A stretch of DNA of 64,000 nucleotides from Deltaproteobacteria bacterium (lineage in GTDB: Bacteria; UBA10199; JACPAL01; GCA-016699445). The position numbers and the translations under genes are program-made. The stretch's first letter is position 1; the number at the start of each line of letters is the position of its first letter. Below the pieces are notes generated by a model. That model saw nothing but the letters and a program-made list of their open reading frames with translations. It ran no database searches and was not told where the DNA came from. Positions 53,396 to 62,021 of this stretch are shown here, one piece after another. The DNA lies in contig CP064976.1 of assembly GCA_016699445.1 (NCBI GenBank), positions 2,666,001-2,730,000 of the forward strand, read 5' to 3'.

Positions 53396-55381
53396 ATGCC
53401 TGAACAAAATCAAGTTATCACCCCACCAGACCTTCTTGAAAAAGAAGCTTTAGACATTGCCCAAGAAGAAGATGCTCGTTGGCGCCAAGTGCATGCAGCA
53501 ATCGTTGAAGAGATTCGTGTGACCAAAGAGGATTTTGAAAAAGATCGCACCACAGCCCGTGATCTGACCTCTCAAATCGTCGCCTCTCGTCGTGATGAAG
53601 ACAAAGCGGCTTTGGCCAGTGATGAAGCTGTGGCTCATGGACTTTCCAAGCTTCGAAAAGAAAAAGGTTCGGATCTCAGCGCGCTTCTCGAAGAGCCCTA
53701 CTTTGCCCGTGTTGTCACCGAAGAAGAAAATCGAACGGTTGAATTTCGTTTAGGCACCGCAAGCTTTCCGGCTCAACGTATCATTGATTGGCGCAAAGCT
53801 CCCATTAGTAAACTTTATTACGACTATAAAGAAGGCGATGATTTTGGTGAAACAATTCAAGGTGTGGATCGAGAAGGTGTGATCAAGATCCGTCGTGGAT
53901 TTTCGGGCGTGGAGAATGAACTTCACCGGATTGAAACCAGCAAGGGCATTGTTGTGAATACCCACCCGGGCTGGAAATTTACACCCAAAGAACAAGCTCT
54001 CTCACGTACAGATGAGCACGATGCTCACCTACCGTCTATTCTCTCACTGATTACTCCAGAACAATTTGGACTCATCACACGTGATATTCAAAAACCTATC
54101 GTCATTCAGGGCATTGCTGGAAGTGGCAAAACCACGGTTGGGCTTCATCGTTTAGCTTGGCTTCTTCATGAAGATAATAGTGACGCCTCTGCTGAGAGAT
54201 GTTTGGTGGTCATGCATAATCGATCACTGAAAGCTTATGTAGAAAACACACTTCCTGAATTAAAAATTAAAAATGTTCCCATCCGTACGTATACCGAATG
54301 GGCCTCCACATTGACTGATGAACTTGTGGGCGCACGACCTCGCGCAATTATGAATCGCTCCCGAGAGACAGAGTTGTTTAAAAGTTCGTCTTTTATTTTG
54401 AACAAGCTTCATGATTATGTGTCTCAAAATCCTCACAATCCGGCACAATCTTATGTCGAAGAGCTTTTTTCTTTTTATCGCAATTTACTCACTCAAGATC
54501 TTCTGTGGAAAGGTTGGGATAAGGTCAAAGTTGAACTCAAACAGCAAGTGGATCGAAAACAGACTGATTTGCAGGATGACTCTCTCCTGCTTCATTTAGT
54601 CTATGCAGAAAATGGTTATTATCCTTCGGCAACCATCAAAAGTCTGGCCCAATGTGATCATATCATGATCGATGAAGCTCAGGATTTTGGACTCGTGGAA
54701 ATTCGAGCTCTGCTCAATGCCTTGAATGAAAAAGGGACTGTTTCAATCGTCGGTGATACAGCTCAAAAAATTGTCTCTGGTCGTGATTTTGGCTCTTGGG
54801 AAGAACTTTTGCGCGATGCGGGTTTTGCAGATACCACCCCTATTCAGCTCACGGTTTCGTATCGCTCCACACAAGAAATCATGTCTTTGGCTGCTAAAGT
54901 CAGAGGAACAGCACTGACTAAAAATGAACTCTTAAGTTCAGGTCGTCATGGACCAGCACCTACCTGGACACGCACAGAAAACCCTCAAGTGCTTCCTAAT
55001 CGAATTGGACAATGGGTGGCGGCGCGCTCCAAAGACAGTAGCAAATCTTTGTCTGCCATCATTTGTCGCTATCCCAAACAAGCGCAGGAGCTGGTCGATC
55101 AGTTAAGAAAATTAGGCTATACATCTGTCAGATTGGGACATCGCGACCAATTTGATTTTTCTCCAGGAATTGTCATCACCAATATTCATCAAGTCAAAGG
55201 TTTGGAATTTCGCAATGTCTTGATTGTAGATCCCTCAGAAGCCAACTACCCACCACCCGACCCTAACAAGCCGGGATCTGAAGAAGGGCAAAACCTTCTC
55301 TACGTTGCTATAACACGTGCAGAAGTACGCTTGGATTTTATCGGCAGCGAAAAACAAACATCATTACTTCCTCGAATTTAA
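53396..55381 (+). CDS. HelD-like superfamily I helicase (UvrD fold)
   Basis: 661 aa. N-terminal coiled region about 100 residues, then PYFARVVTEEENRTVEFRLG and IIDWRKAPISKLYYDYKEG, the HelD pattern. P-loop is QGIAGSGKTTVGLHRLAWLL, DEAQDFG the Walker B, SIVGDTAQKI the next motif, VSYRSTQ and NIHQVKGLEFRNVLIVDP the C-terminal helicase motifs, and NLLYVAITRAE the last. In Gram-positive bacteria such proteins recycle stalled RNA polymerase; this one could do that or act on DNA. Confidence 0.85.
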   Translation: MPEQNQVITPPDLLEKEALDIAQEEDARWRQVHAAIVEEIRVTKEDFEKDRTTARDLTSQIVASRRDEDKAALASDEAVAHGLSKLRKEKGSDLSALLEEPYFARVVTEEENRTVEFRLGTASFPAQRIIDWRKAPISKLYYDYKEGDDFGETIQGVDREGVIKIRRGFSGVENELHRIETSKGIVVNTHPGWKFTPKEQALSRTDEHDAHLPSILSLITPEQFGLITRDIQKPIVIQGIAGSGKTTVGLHRLAWLLHEDNSDASAERCLVVMHNRSLKAYVENTLPELKIKNVPIRTYTEWASTLTDELVGARPRAIMNRSRETELFKSSSFILNKLHDYVSQNPHNPAQSYVEELFSFYRNLLTQDLLWKGWDKVKVELKQQVDRKQTDLQDDSLLLHLVYAENGYYPSATIKSLAQCDHIMIDEAQDFGLVEIRALLNALNEKGTVSIVGDTAQKIVSGRDFGSWEELLRDAGFADTTPIQLTVSYRSTQEIMSLAAKVRGTALTKNELLSSGRHGPAPTWTRTENPQVLPNRIGQWVAARSKDSSKSLSAIICRYPKQAQELVDQLRKLGYTSVRLGHRDQFDFSPGIVITNIHQVKGLEFRNVLIVDPSEANYPPPDPNKPGSEEGQNLLYVAITRAEVRLDFIGSEKQTSLLPRI

Positions 55382-55388
55382 AAACACA

Positions 55389-55428
55389 AACCCCTCTTGA
55401 ATCCATTGCTGTGGATCCAAGAGGGGTT
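55389..55428. terminator. Terminator between helD-like and secreted-repeat genes
   Basis: Stem AACCCCTCTTG / CAAGAGGGGTT with an 18-nt loop. On both strands T-rich sequence follows, so it can serve the convergent genes. Duplicated near 56444. Confidence 0.75.
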
Positions 55429-55475
55429 GTTTAAAACAAAATTTTTGTAACTCTCCCTTTAATATTATTTTTGTG

Positions 55476-56252
55476 CTATTTTTGAACAATTTCTTTGGAA
55501 TACAAACACCACACTTGTGGATTGTCTTTATCTTCAGAAAGAACACCTTGAGAAAGACCACCATCTTTTAAACATTGGCTAGCACTCACGGCCAAATTTA
55601 ATAAGAGGTAGCTCTTATCATCTTTATTGGGCTCTGTTGTCAGAACCGAACACAAACTAATTTTTTCGCATGCTTGTTGCAAAGCCACAGACTCATCCAG
55701 TCTCAAACCTTCGACAGAGACATTACCAAGGGATGAAGACAAGCTTGAAGCTAACAGAATCTCTGGATCAATTTTATGCTCCTCAGGAGCCGCATAAACA
55801 CTGTTCGATTGTTCCAAATCTAAAGTGGCATTATATTCAAACTCAACTTTTTTGGCTTCAGCAAGCGCTGAGGGAGCAATGATATGCTCCTCAGGAGCCG
55901 CATAAACACTGTTCGATTGTTCCAAATCTAAAGTGGCATTATATTCAAACTCAACTTTTTTGGCTTCAGCAAGTGCTGAGGGAGCAATGATATGTTCCTC
56001 AGGAGCTTGATATAAGCTAACAGATTGATCTGAATTTTGAATATAGTCGTATTCAGGCTCAACTTTTTTGGCTTCAGCCAGTGCTGAGGGAACTATTACA
56101 TATTGTTCAGGCGCCTGATAAACAGAGGCTTTTAATTCCGAACCATAGTAATCAACACCTTGTGATCCAGCAAAGCTTGGAGCTGCGGTTAATAATAACG
56201 AAAGAGAGGTGATCCCTATCGCGAGTTTTTTTTGGGGGGTGTATTTTTTCAT
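55476..56252 (-). CDS. Secreted repeat protein, paralogue A (258 aa)
   Basis: Signal peptide MKKYTPQKKLAIGITSLSLL with an A-x-A-type site (PSFAG). The mature part has 35-residue tandem repeats with core APEEHIIAPSALAEAKKVEF, two of them nearly identical in DNA (unit 105 bp at 55778-55990). The C-terminal domain has Cys pairs (LQQACEKISLC, VSASQC, PQVWCLY), shared with the gene at 56532. No enzymatic motif; probably a surface or periplasmic structural protein. Confidence 0.72.
   Translation of the reverse strand: MKKYTPQKKLAIGITSLSLLLTAAPSFAGSQGVDYYGSELKASVYQAPEQYVIVPSALAEAKKVEPEYDYIQNSDQSVSLYQAPEEHIIAPSALAEAKKVEFEYNATLDLEQSNSVYAAPEEHIIAPSALAEAKKVEFEYNATLDLEQSNSVYAAPEEHKIDPEILLASSLSSSLGNVSVEGLRLDESVALQQACEKISLCSVLTTEPNKDDKSYLLLNLAVSASQCLKDGGLSQGVLSEDKDNPQVWCLYSKEIVQK
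55778..55990. repeat. 105-bp tandem coding repeat
   Basis: Two almost identical 35-codon units in tandem, with further degenerate units on either side inside the gene. Near identity points to recent duplication. Confidence 0.8.
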
Positions 56253-56264
56253 ACCCTCCTATTC

Positions 56265-56280
56265 TGCAAAAACAAAACCA
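56265..56280 (-). promoter_or_regulatory. Weak sigma-54-like site of paralogue A
   Basis: Minus strand TGGTTTTGTTTTTGCA: the invariant GG and GC are at the right spacing, but the -24 box lacks CAC. It is homologous in position to the better site at 57238. Confidence 0.35.
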
Positions 56281-56443
56281 ACTCATTGTGATAATTAATT
56301 TTAATTTAAAATTTTAAAATTAATAATTTCAACTACTTATAACGCATTAATCAATAAGACACAATGCGACTTATCAAAACAATAATAACTGCTCATTATT
56401 GAGCAGAAATTCGCAAAATTTTTGGCAATTTGGCAGAAAACAC

Positions 56444-56485
56444 AAAACCCTCTTGGATCCATTGCTGTGGACCCAAGAGGGTTTG
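56444..56485 (-). terminator. Terminator of paralogue B
   Basis: Stem AAACCCTCTTGG / CCCAAGAGGGTTT with a loop sharing CCATTGCTGTGG with the copy at 55389. Base changes in the stem are matched on both sides. Confidence 0.72.
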
Positions 56486-56531
56486 TTTAAAACAAATTTT
56501 TTGTAACTCTCCCTTTATAAGACGTTACGTT

Positions 56532-57224
56532 TTATTCGTGACACAATCCTTTAGTATAAGCACAGACCACTTTAGGATCAGCTTCCGTAGAAGGATCGCC
56601 ATCGATAGCTTCAACTACACCATCTTTCTCAGGAGTACACTCACTGGAAGCGATATAAACCTTCATATAGAAATAACTATTTCCAAGAGAGTCCTTAGGA
56701 GTGATGGTTGTGCCGCAATCAACAATCGAGCGACAAGCTTGTTCGAGTTCAGAAGCTTCAAACCCTCTCAAACATGTAAATGAGAGATAAGAAAAAGGAG
56801 ATACTGTCGAGCTAGAAGAATCTTCTGTCACCGTTGCAGCAGGTGTCACACGTGTGGGATCTGAAGTGATGGTACCCGAGCTTGCCATTGAAGACTCACC
56901 CGTTCCACCGCCTGAAGATGGTTTTTCACCTAATACAGGCTTTGGAGGCAAAGCTGTCGTCGAGTAACCTGAAGTCGTAGAAGAGGCTGTTGTCATCGTC
57001 AAAGTCTCTTCAGGCTTTGGGACAGAAGATGACGTTGCCGTACTTGCCATCGTTGGAGACGAAGTGATTGTCGTCGTCGTCACCGTTGAAGAAGATTCTG
57101 GTGGAGGCGGTGGAGGCGCTACCGAGTAGGCCGGATCCTTAGCGTAACCAGAAGCTGCGGTTAATAGGAGCGAAAGAGATAAGATCCCTCCCGCGAGGAT
57201 TTTTTGGGGTTTAATTTTTTTCAT
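56532..57224 (-). CDS. Secreted Ser/Thr-rich protein, paralogue B (230 aa)
   Basis: Start at 57224 (MKKIKPQKILAGGILSLSLL) aligns with paralogue A; a longer in-frame start (57254) has no support. Signal peptide, then a Pro/Ser/Thr-rich spacer (PPPPPPESSSTVTTTTITSS) and a C-terminal domain with the same Cys pattern as paralogue A (LEQACRSIVDC, IASSEC, PKVVCAY). Function unknown. Confidence 0.72.
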   Translation of the reverse strand: MKKIKPQKILAGGILSLSLLLTAASGYAKDPAYSVAPPPPPPESSSTVTTTTITSSPTMASTATSSSVPKPEETLTMTTASSTTSGYSTTALPPKPVLGEKPSSGGGTGESSMASSGTITSDPTRVTPAATVTEDSSSSTVSPFSYLSFTCLRGFEASELEQACRSIVDCGTTITPKDSLGNSYFYMKVYIASSECTPEKDGVVEAIDGDPSTEADPKVVCAYTKGLCHE

Positions 57225-57237
57225 AAGAAGCTCAGTT

Positions 57238-57253
57238 TGCAAGCAAAGAGCCA
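57238..57253 (-). promoter_or_regulatory. Sigma-54 promoter of paralogue B
   Basis: Minus strand TGGCTCTTTGCTTGCA: one mismatch to TGGCAC and a perfect TTGCA at exact spacing. Start point about 57227, 3 nt before the ATG. Confidence 0.6.
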
Positions 57254-57386
57254 AATGAAAATTAAATAAAAAAATATAACTACTAAGAATAAAATAACTT
57301 TTTAAAATTAACTAACCTCATAATTTCAAAATGATATTTTTTTAAAAAATAAAATTTCTTCAAAAGACACTCTCAATCCAAAAACC

Positions 57387-57435
57387 AAAAAACTGCCAAG
57401 TCTTCAGCAATCAGCTGCTATATACTTGGCAGTTT
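57387..57435 (-). terminator. Terminator of the zinc-ribbon gene
   Basis: Stem AAACTGCCAAG at 57390-57400 with CTTGGCAGTTT at 57425-57435; on the minus strand a T run follows. Confidence 0.75.
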
Positions 57436-57481
57436 GATAGGCGTATCTATTTGAAATTAAAAAGGAATAGGCAATTTTTGC

Positions 57482-58003
57482 CTACCGGAAGATCTTGGTA
57501 GGACCGTAATTGCGGCGAAAAATGCCGCTCATGGCATGCTGACTTTGTTTGGTCTGACGGAATTGATCGAGAATATTATGCTCATCAGCACAACGCACAC
57601 AGAGCCAATAATGCTGAAAGCTTTTATTTGGATGCTCATAATATTCCACATCTGGAGACGAACGCTGACACGAGTCACAATCGGTTCTTAAATGATGGAT
57701 GTGCTTATGCTCCAAAAACCCAGGACCTTTTGTCTCAGGAGCTGGCCGAGAAAAAGTCGGCTTGGGTCGTGGTTTAAAATCAGGTCTCTTAGCAGAAGCG
57801 GGTGGAGTCGATGGTTTTGTATTTTGCCCACCCTCTTCAGTTCGCCCCTGTGACACAGGCTTTTGAAATCGGGGTGATGCTGTAGGAATGGGAGGACGTT
57901 GATGCGCTCTTTGAGCGGCTTTTTGATCTTGTTGAGCGCGTTTAAGCTTTTCAGCTGTCACTAATCCGGCTTTAAGAAGTGCATCTTGTAGAGTCTGTGT
58001 CAT
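57482..58003 (-). CDS. DUF2058-like N-terminus plus zinc ribbon protein (173 aa)
   Basis: The start TLQDALLKAGLVTAEKLKRA and the charged helix after it resemble the DUF2058 (YaiL) opening. A Pro/Arg/Lys-rich linker follows, then CDSC about residue 108 and CVRC about residue 136 as a zinc ribbon, with HxxH-like histidines between them. Basic and probably nucleic-acid binding. Followed by its own terminator. Confidence 0.6.
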   Translation of the reverse strand: MTQTLQDALLKAGLVTAEKLKRAQQDQKAAQRAHQRPPIPTASPRFQKPVSQGRTEEGGQNTKPSTPPASAKRPDFKPRPKPTFSRPAPETKGPGFLEHKHIHHLRTDCDSCQRSSPDVEYYEHPNKSFQHYWLCVRCADEHNILDQFRQTKQSQHAMSGIFRRNYGPTKIFR

Positions 58004-58068
58004 AGGCCGCGCGCTATGACAAAATCAGGAATCGTAATCAACCCAAATTCCGCAGGTGTTTTTTACTT

Positions 58069-58158
58069 TGTCATCACGAGCCCGAAGGGCATGGTGATCT
58101 CCCGATTAATCGAGGGAGATGGCCGCGCTACGGCCAAAAGGCCTTCGCTCGCCATTAC
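58069..58158. repeat. Palindromic GTCATNNCGAG-type intergenic repeat (MITE-like)
   Basis: Begins GTCATCACGAGCCCGAAGGG and ends GCTCGCCATTAC, with an internal ATCTCCC/GGGAGAT stem. It resembles the widely spread GTCATTGCGAG...CAATCTC repeat. It lies in a 280-nt intergenic region with nothing else supported. Confidence 0.65.
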
Positions 58159-58282
58159 ACACTTCAATAGCTTCAAAAAACAGCTGCTGAACTTAGGGTC
58201 TTCTCCCCCACACATCTGAAAAACATAAAATCATATTGCATGATTATTGAATAATAACATACCATGATTTCAGGAGATTTAT

Positions 58283-58525
58283 ATGACTCAATTAAAACAA
58301 GTGGGGGCTAGTGGTCAGATTACTTTGGGGAAAAAATATGCGGGACAGACAGTACAAGTCTCCGAAGATGAAGCTCATCACAGGATTATTTTAGTATTTG
58401 GCAAATTTATTCCTAATTCTGAAGCATGGCTTCATGAGGAACCTCAGCAATCCAAGCTGGATGAGGCCATTCGCTATGCAGAAAAATATCCTGCCAAAGA
58501 AACGAAGCTGAAGAGCTTGAAATAA
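58283..58525 (+). CDS. Antitoxin, AbrB/RHH-like, of a RelE-type pair
   Basis: 80 aa. GGAG before the ATG. N-terminal beta region QVGASGQITLGKKYAGQTVQ resembles an AbrB-like strand swap, and the C-terminal helix (KLDEAIRYAEKYPAKETK) could bind the toxin. It overlaps the toxin gene by one base. AT-rich inverted repeats precede it. Confidence 0.65.
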   Translation: MTQLKQVGASGQITLGKKYAGQTVQVSEDEAHHRIILVFGKFIPNSEAWLHEEPQQSKLDEAIRYAEKYPAKETKLKSLK

Positions 58526-58839
58526 TGCCTGAACAAAAATCTTCAGCACTGCGGCTTGATCTCAACAACCCTGTCTTCCAAAAAGATTGGCTAAGTCTTC
58601 CCAAAGAAGAGGTTGAACGATTTCGAGCTTCTTTGAAGCAAATTTCTCAAATGTCCTGGGATCAGGTTTACAAATCAAAAGGACTTCATTGGGAAGAAAT
58701 TATTTCCAAAAATGGGCCTGATGGAAAGAAACTTTATTCAATAAGAATAACAGGTAAATTTCGTGCGGTAGTCTGCCGAGATCAGGAGTTTATGAGATTT
58801 CTCACTCTTCATCCAGATCATGATTCGGCTTATCATTAA
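58525..58839 (+). CDS. RelE/ParE-superfamily toxin
   Basis: 104 aa. The core YSIRITGKFRAVVCRDQEFMRFLTLHPDHD shows the RelE-type strand order (split: YSIRITGKFRAVV, then FMRFLTLHPDHD), with Arg and His where mRNA-interferases have them. Paired with the antitoxin upstream. Confidence 0.7.
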   Translation: MPEQKSSALRLDLNNPVFQKDWLSLPKEEVERFRASLKQISQMSWDQVYKSKGLHWEEIISKNGPDGKKLYSIRITGKFRAVVCRDQEFMRFLTLHPDHDSAYH

Positions 58840-58878
58840 ACAGAAAAAGTGATGAGACTAATATGCTTGTCTTAACTT

Positions 58879-59391
58879 TTAATGAAAAGATTTTTGAATT
58901 TTGTCCCAAATTGGGATCAATCCATTAAAATCAGATTCCTTGGATTGGAATGAAACCAAAAAAGCATCCTCAACCCTGGGAATCACGATCAACCGTTGCT
59001 TCATCCGCGTTTTATTGTCGGCCCCTAAATAAGTAAATTCGAAGAGAAGAGATTTTTCGTTAGTGACAATAATTTCGTCAAACTTTTCCTTTTTGTATTC
59101 AGGAAAACGGTCGGGATAGCGGCGGTTGATTTCTTCGATGAGATTGTCTTTGAGAGTCCCCACCTTTGCTTTCAGCATCCCTTCTCGAAGCTGACGTCGC
59201 ATGGAAATCAAAGCGGGAGGATTTTCTTCCTCAGCTCGAAAAACATATCCGGCCGTAGAGAGATCGGCTGAAATAGGCGTTTCATGGAAAGAGGTCGGGT
59301 AGTCCAAACTTAGTTCCAAACCCGTCGTCGTTTTCCAGGACGTGGAACATGCACATAAAAACAGGATAGGGATCAGAAAGCGTAAACGCAT
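58879..59391 (-). CDS. Unknown lipoprotein (170 aa)
   Basis: Lipoprotein signal MRLRFLIPILFLCAC with Cys at residue 15. The mature part is mixed strands and helices with no recognised domain (LELSLDYPTSFHETP, IEEINRRYPDRFPEYKKEK). Last gene of a row from 61906, and probably a partner of the large protein before it. Confidence 0.65.
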   Translation of the reverse strand: MRLRFLIPILFLCACSTSWKTTTGLELSLDYPTSFHETPISADLSTAGYVFRAEEENPPALISMRRQLREGMLKAKVGTLKDNLIEEINRRYPDRFPEYKKEKFDEIIVTNEKSLLFEFTYLGADNKTRMKQRLIVIPRVEDAFLVSFQSKESDFNGLIPIWDKIQKSFH

Positions 59392-59406
59392 GGAGGAGAA
59401 ATAATA

Positions 59407-61592
59407 TTAATTATTAGATGTGGCCAGCTGAATCCACAGGTCGTTCGCTTTTCCGTCTGTATAGATGAACATGGCTGTGTCATCCGTGCCCAAGGCTGGG
59501 TTTGTACCATTCACGACGTTACCCGAGTCAGAAATAGTCACAGCGTTGTCACCTACACTGGAGATAATCAGAAGATCTCCAGCTTTCGCTCCAGATTCTG
59601 GTAATGAGTAGGTACATCCATCAGTGTCTTGACAATTAATTTCTAGATAAGAGGCTGTGGGGGCTGTTACATCATCGGGAGAAGTCCCGCCGGCGTCGTC
59701 AGCAATGGGAATTGATTGGATCCCTAATGAGAGTTTGTCTTCCAACCACAGAGACGCTCTAGCGCCTGTCAGCTCCACCCGATCGTCTGTCGTTTCATCG
59801 TAAGCCAAAAGAGCATCCTGATCGAGACCAAGATTGAGACCTGTATCATCTCCCAGATAAAGAGCCTTCCATGGGTAAGATGTTGTCCCAAGAGTGTTCG
59901 CTCTATCAGTTTGATTCGGATAAAATTGAACCTCCGTGCTCAAGATCGCTCGATTACCTCCTGCCATTGTTGCCCCATGCTTAAAATAAAGACCTCCTGC
60001 AGGAATCCATTGAATCCCTATATTACCACCAACTAATTGATGTCCGTATGATGTTAGAGTTTCATCAGTATTCTGAAAAGTTGTTTCACCATAAAGCATA
60101 ATATTTCTACTAACTGCATTTCCGTCACTATCCACAGTAAAAGTATTACTACCCACACTCAGCAACTGTGTTGGCGTACTCGTTCCAATACCCACATTAG
60201 CACTCAAGATATTCACTTCATCCGTAGCTTGGTCATCAAACTCAATGCGCCCTGCTCCGGCACCAAGACCTAACCAATCATCATCTGCCGTATTATCTCC
60301 AAATGCCAATCCGCTAGTCATAGAACCAATGCCTGTTATATCACCAGCATCCGCCCAAGCAGGATTAGCTCCCGTACCTTGAGTTTGAAAAAATTGTCCT
60401 GCAGTCCCAGCGCCAAGACGGACCCAATCGGTACCATTATAATACATAACATCACCCTGAGCATCGGAGCCCATTGCGATATCCGTCCCATCCACACTAT
60501 TGTCGGCAATCGTGAGAGCCCCAGCATTGCTCAGTGTCGCATCACCACTCATGGCAACAGAAGTGGCGACGTTTCCAGCACTCCCCACCAAAATATTTCC
60601 AGAACTTAAAGTAGCCAGCTTGCTAAAATCAATTGCAGCAGCCGTATTAATATCGGCATTCACAATACTGTCATTGCTGATACCAGCACTAGTGATGGTT
60701 GTACACGTGAGGTCACCATTTGCAGCGATTGTTGTAGCATAAGAATTGGCTCCACAGTCACTAGGATTTGATGCCAATGCTGTGGCTGTAGCTGAATTAC
60801 CCGAAACATTGGTTACGCTCACATTGGTGGCCGAAGTCACACGCCCCTTCGCATCCACAACAATCTGCGGCACCTGTGTCGCACTTCCATAAGTTGCAGC
60901 GGTGACACCTGATGTCGCCAGAGTTGGATTGGGATACGTCCCAGTTAAATCACCGCCTGCTGATCCTGAAGGCGCGCCACCTCCTGCAGATACAGCTACA
61001 GAAGTCACCGATGTCACACGACCATCCGCATCGACAGTGATTTGCGGCACATTGCTCGCATCTCCATACACACCCGCCGTCACACCTGAAGCACTCAGTT
61101 CCGTACTCCCAATACAATCCGTACAGGCGATATCACCAAAAGTACCCGTCCCAGAAGCCGTCAAGTTAGTAACCCCTGTAATACTACCCACTGAAGAACC
61201 CAAACTATCAGCCACCGTCGCATGACCTGATGTTGTCGCATAAATCGCTGTAGGCACTGAGCTCAGTGGCGAGCTTAAAACATCACCATCGATGTCCATA
61301 TTCAGACATAAATCATCTTCAAATAGTCCTGAGGTAAATGGCTCTGTAGATCCCAAAGCTACGGAAAATATTCCGGTATCAAACGTCACAGTCTGAGTCT
61401 CTGTCCAACGCACATCTGTCGCATCTGTACAAGGAGCCAGTTCAAAACGACGCTTTTGTCTCCATCAATGACTGTTCCATTTTGAAGGACATATCCCTGA
61501 AATGGAATCTCATCGACATTGGCCTGAGCTATCGAAAGCCATCCTAAAGCAGAGGTCAGAATGACAAGACTCATTAATTTTGTGTTTTTCAT
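59407..61592 (-). CDS. Large secreted Ser/Thr/Gly-rich fibre-like protein (frameshifted at the N-terminus)
   Basis: About 728 aa after repair. The signal peptide part MKNTKLMSLVILTSALGWLS lies in one frame. One more base in the four-A run 61444-61447 restores KSVVFELAPCTDATDVRWTE and joins the long frame. It has repetitive beta-fibre phrases (GVTAGVYGDASNVPQITVDA, ATYGSATQVPQIVVDAKGRV) and NVGIGTSTPTQLLSVGSNTF, as in phage-tail or surface fibre proteins. No head or peptidase domain seen at the C-terminus. Overlaps the lipoprotein gene upstream by ATGA. Confidence 0.72.
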
Positions 61593-61906
61593 GGTTGGCT
61601 CGATTCTCCTGAAACCAGGTTACGCACGGTTCTTTCTAATGACGGATCTGACATACTTAAACTTCCGGAGGTTCGCACACCTTGAATACTTCCAGGACTC
61701 AACGAGAGCACAGCTCGTAAACTTCCCGAAGTAACTACCTGACCTCCCGAAGCAGATGATGACAAAAGACTATTTTGGTCAGGCAAATCGCCTGATTGGA
61801 TGCCTCCCCCAATAGGGGTGTCGGATGATGTGGGTGGAGTGGAAGAATAAATACAACCCCCACAAAAAACTAAAAGCATCATTAAGCTCAAAATGTTTCG
61901 ATTCAT
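61589..61906 (-). CDS. Small lipoprotein, Ser/Gly-rich (105 aa)
   Basis: Signal with lipobox-like FCGGC (Cys at residue 18), then low-complexity Ser/Gly/Thr/Pro sequence without recognised domain. Coupled to the fibre-like gene by ATGA, so it may anchor or assist it. Confidence 0.65.
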   Translation of the reverse strand: MNRNILSLMMLLVFCGGCIYSSTPPTSSDTPIGGGIQSGDLPDQNSLLSSSASGGQVVTSGSLRAVLSLSPGSIQGVRTSGSLSMSDPSLERTVRNLVSGESSQP

Positions 61907-62021
61907 AATTTTACCTGATTCACTTACAACAACGTAAAAACCCTCTCGAAACTTAAGGAAAATGTTGGAAAATAAGAATTTTTATTGAGCCTGACGACAA
62001 GAGCGCTTTAGTGATTTCTCA

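Noticed and set aside
58016..58219. ORF of 67 codons at the intergenic repeat
   Set aside because: It is mostly translation of the palindromic repeat and has no ribosome site.
59407..61592. Prophage tail-fibre gene
   Set aside because: Fibre-like phrases are present, but there is no phage gene nearby; the neighbours are lipoproteins with signal peptides, so a surface protein is more likely.
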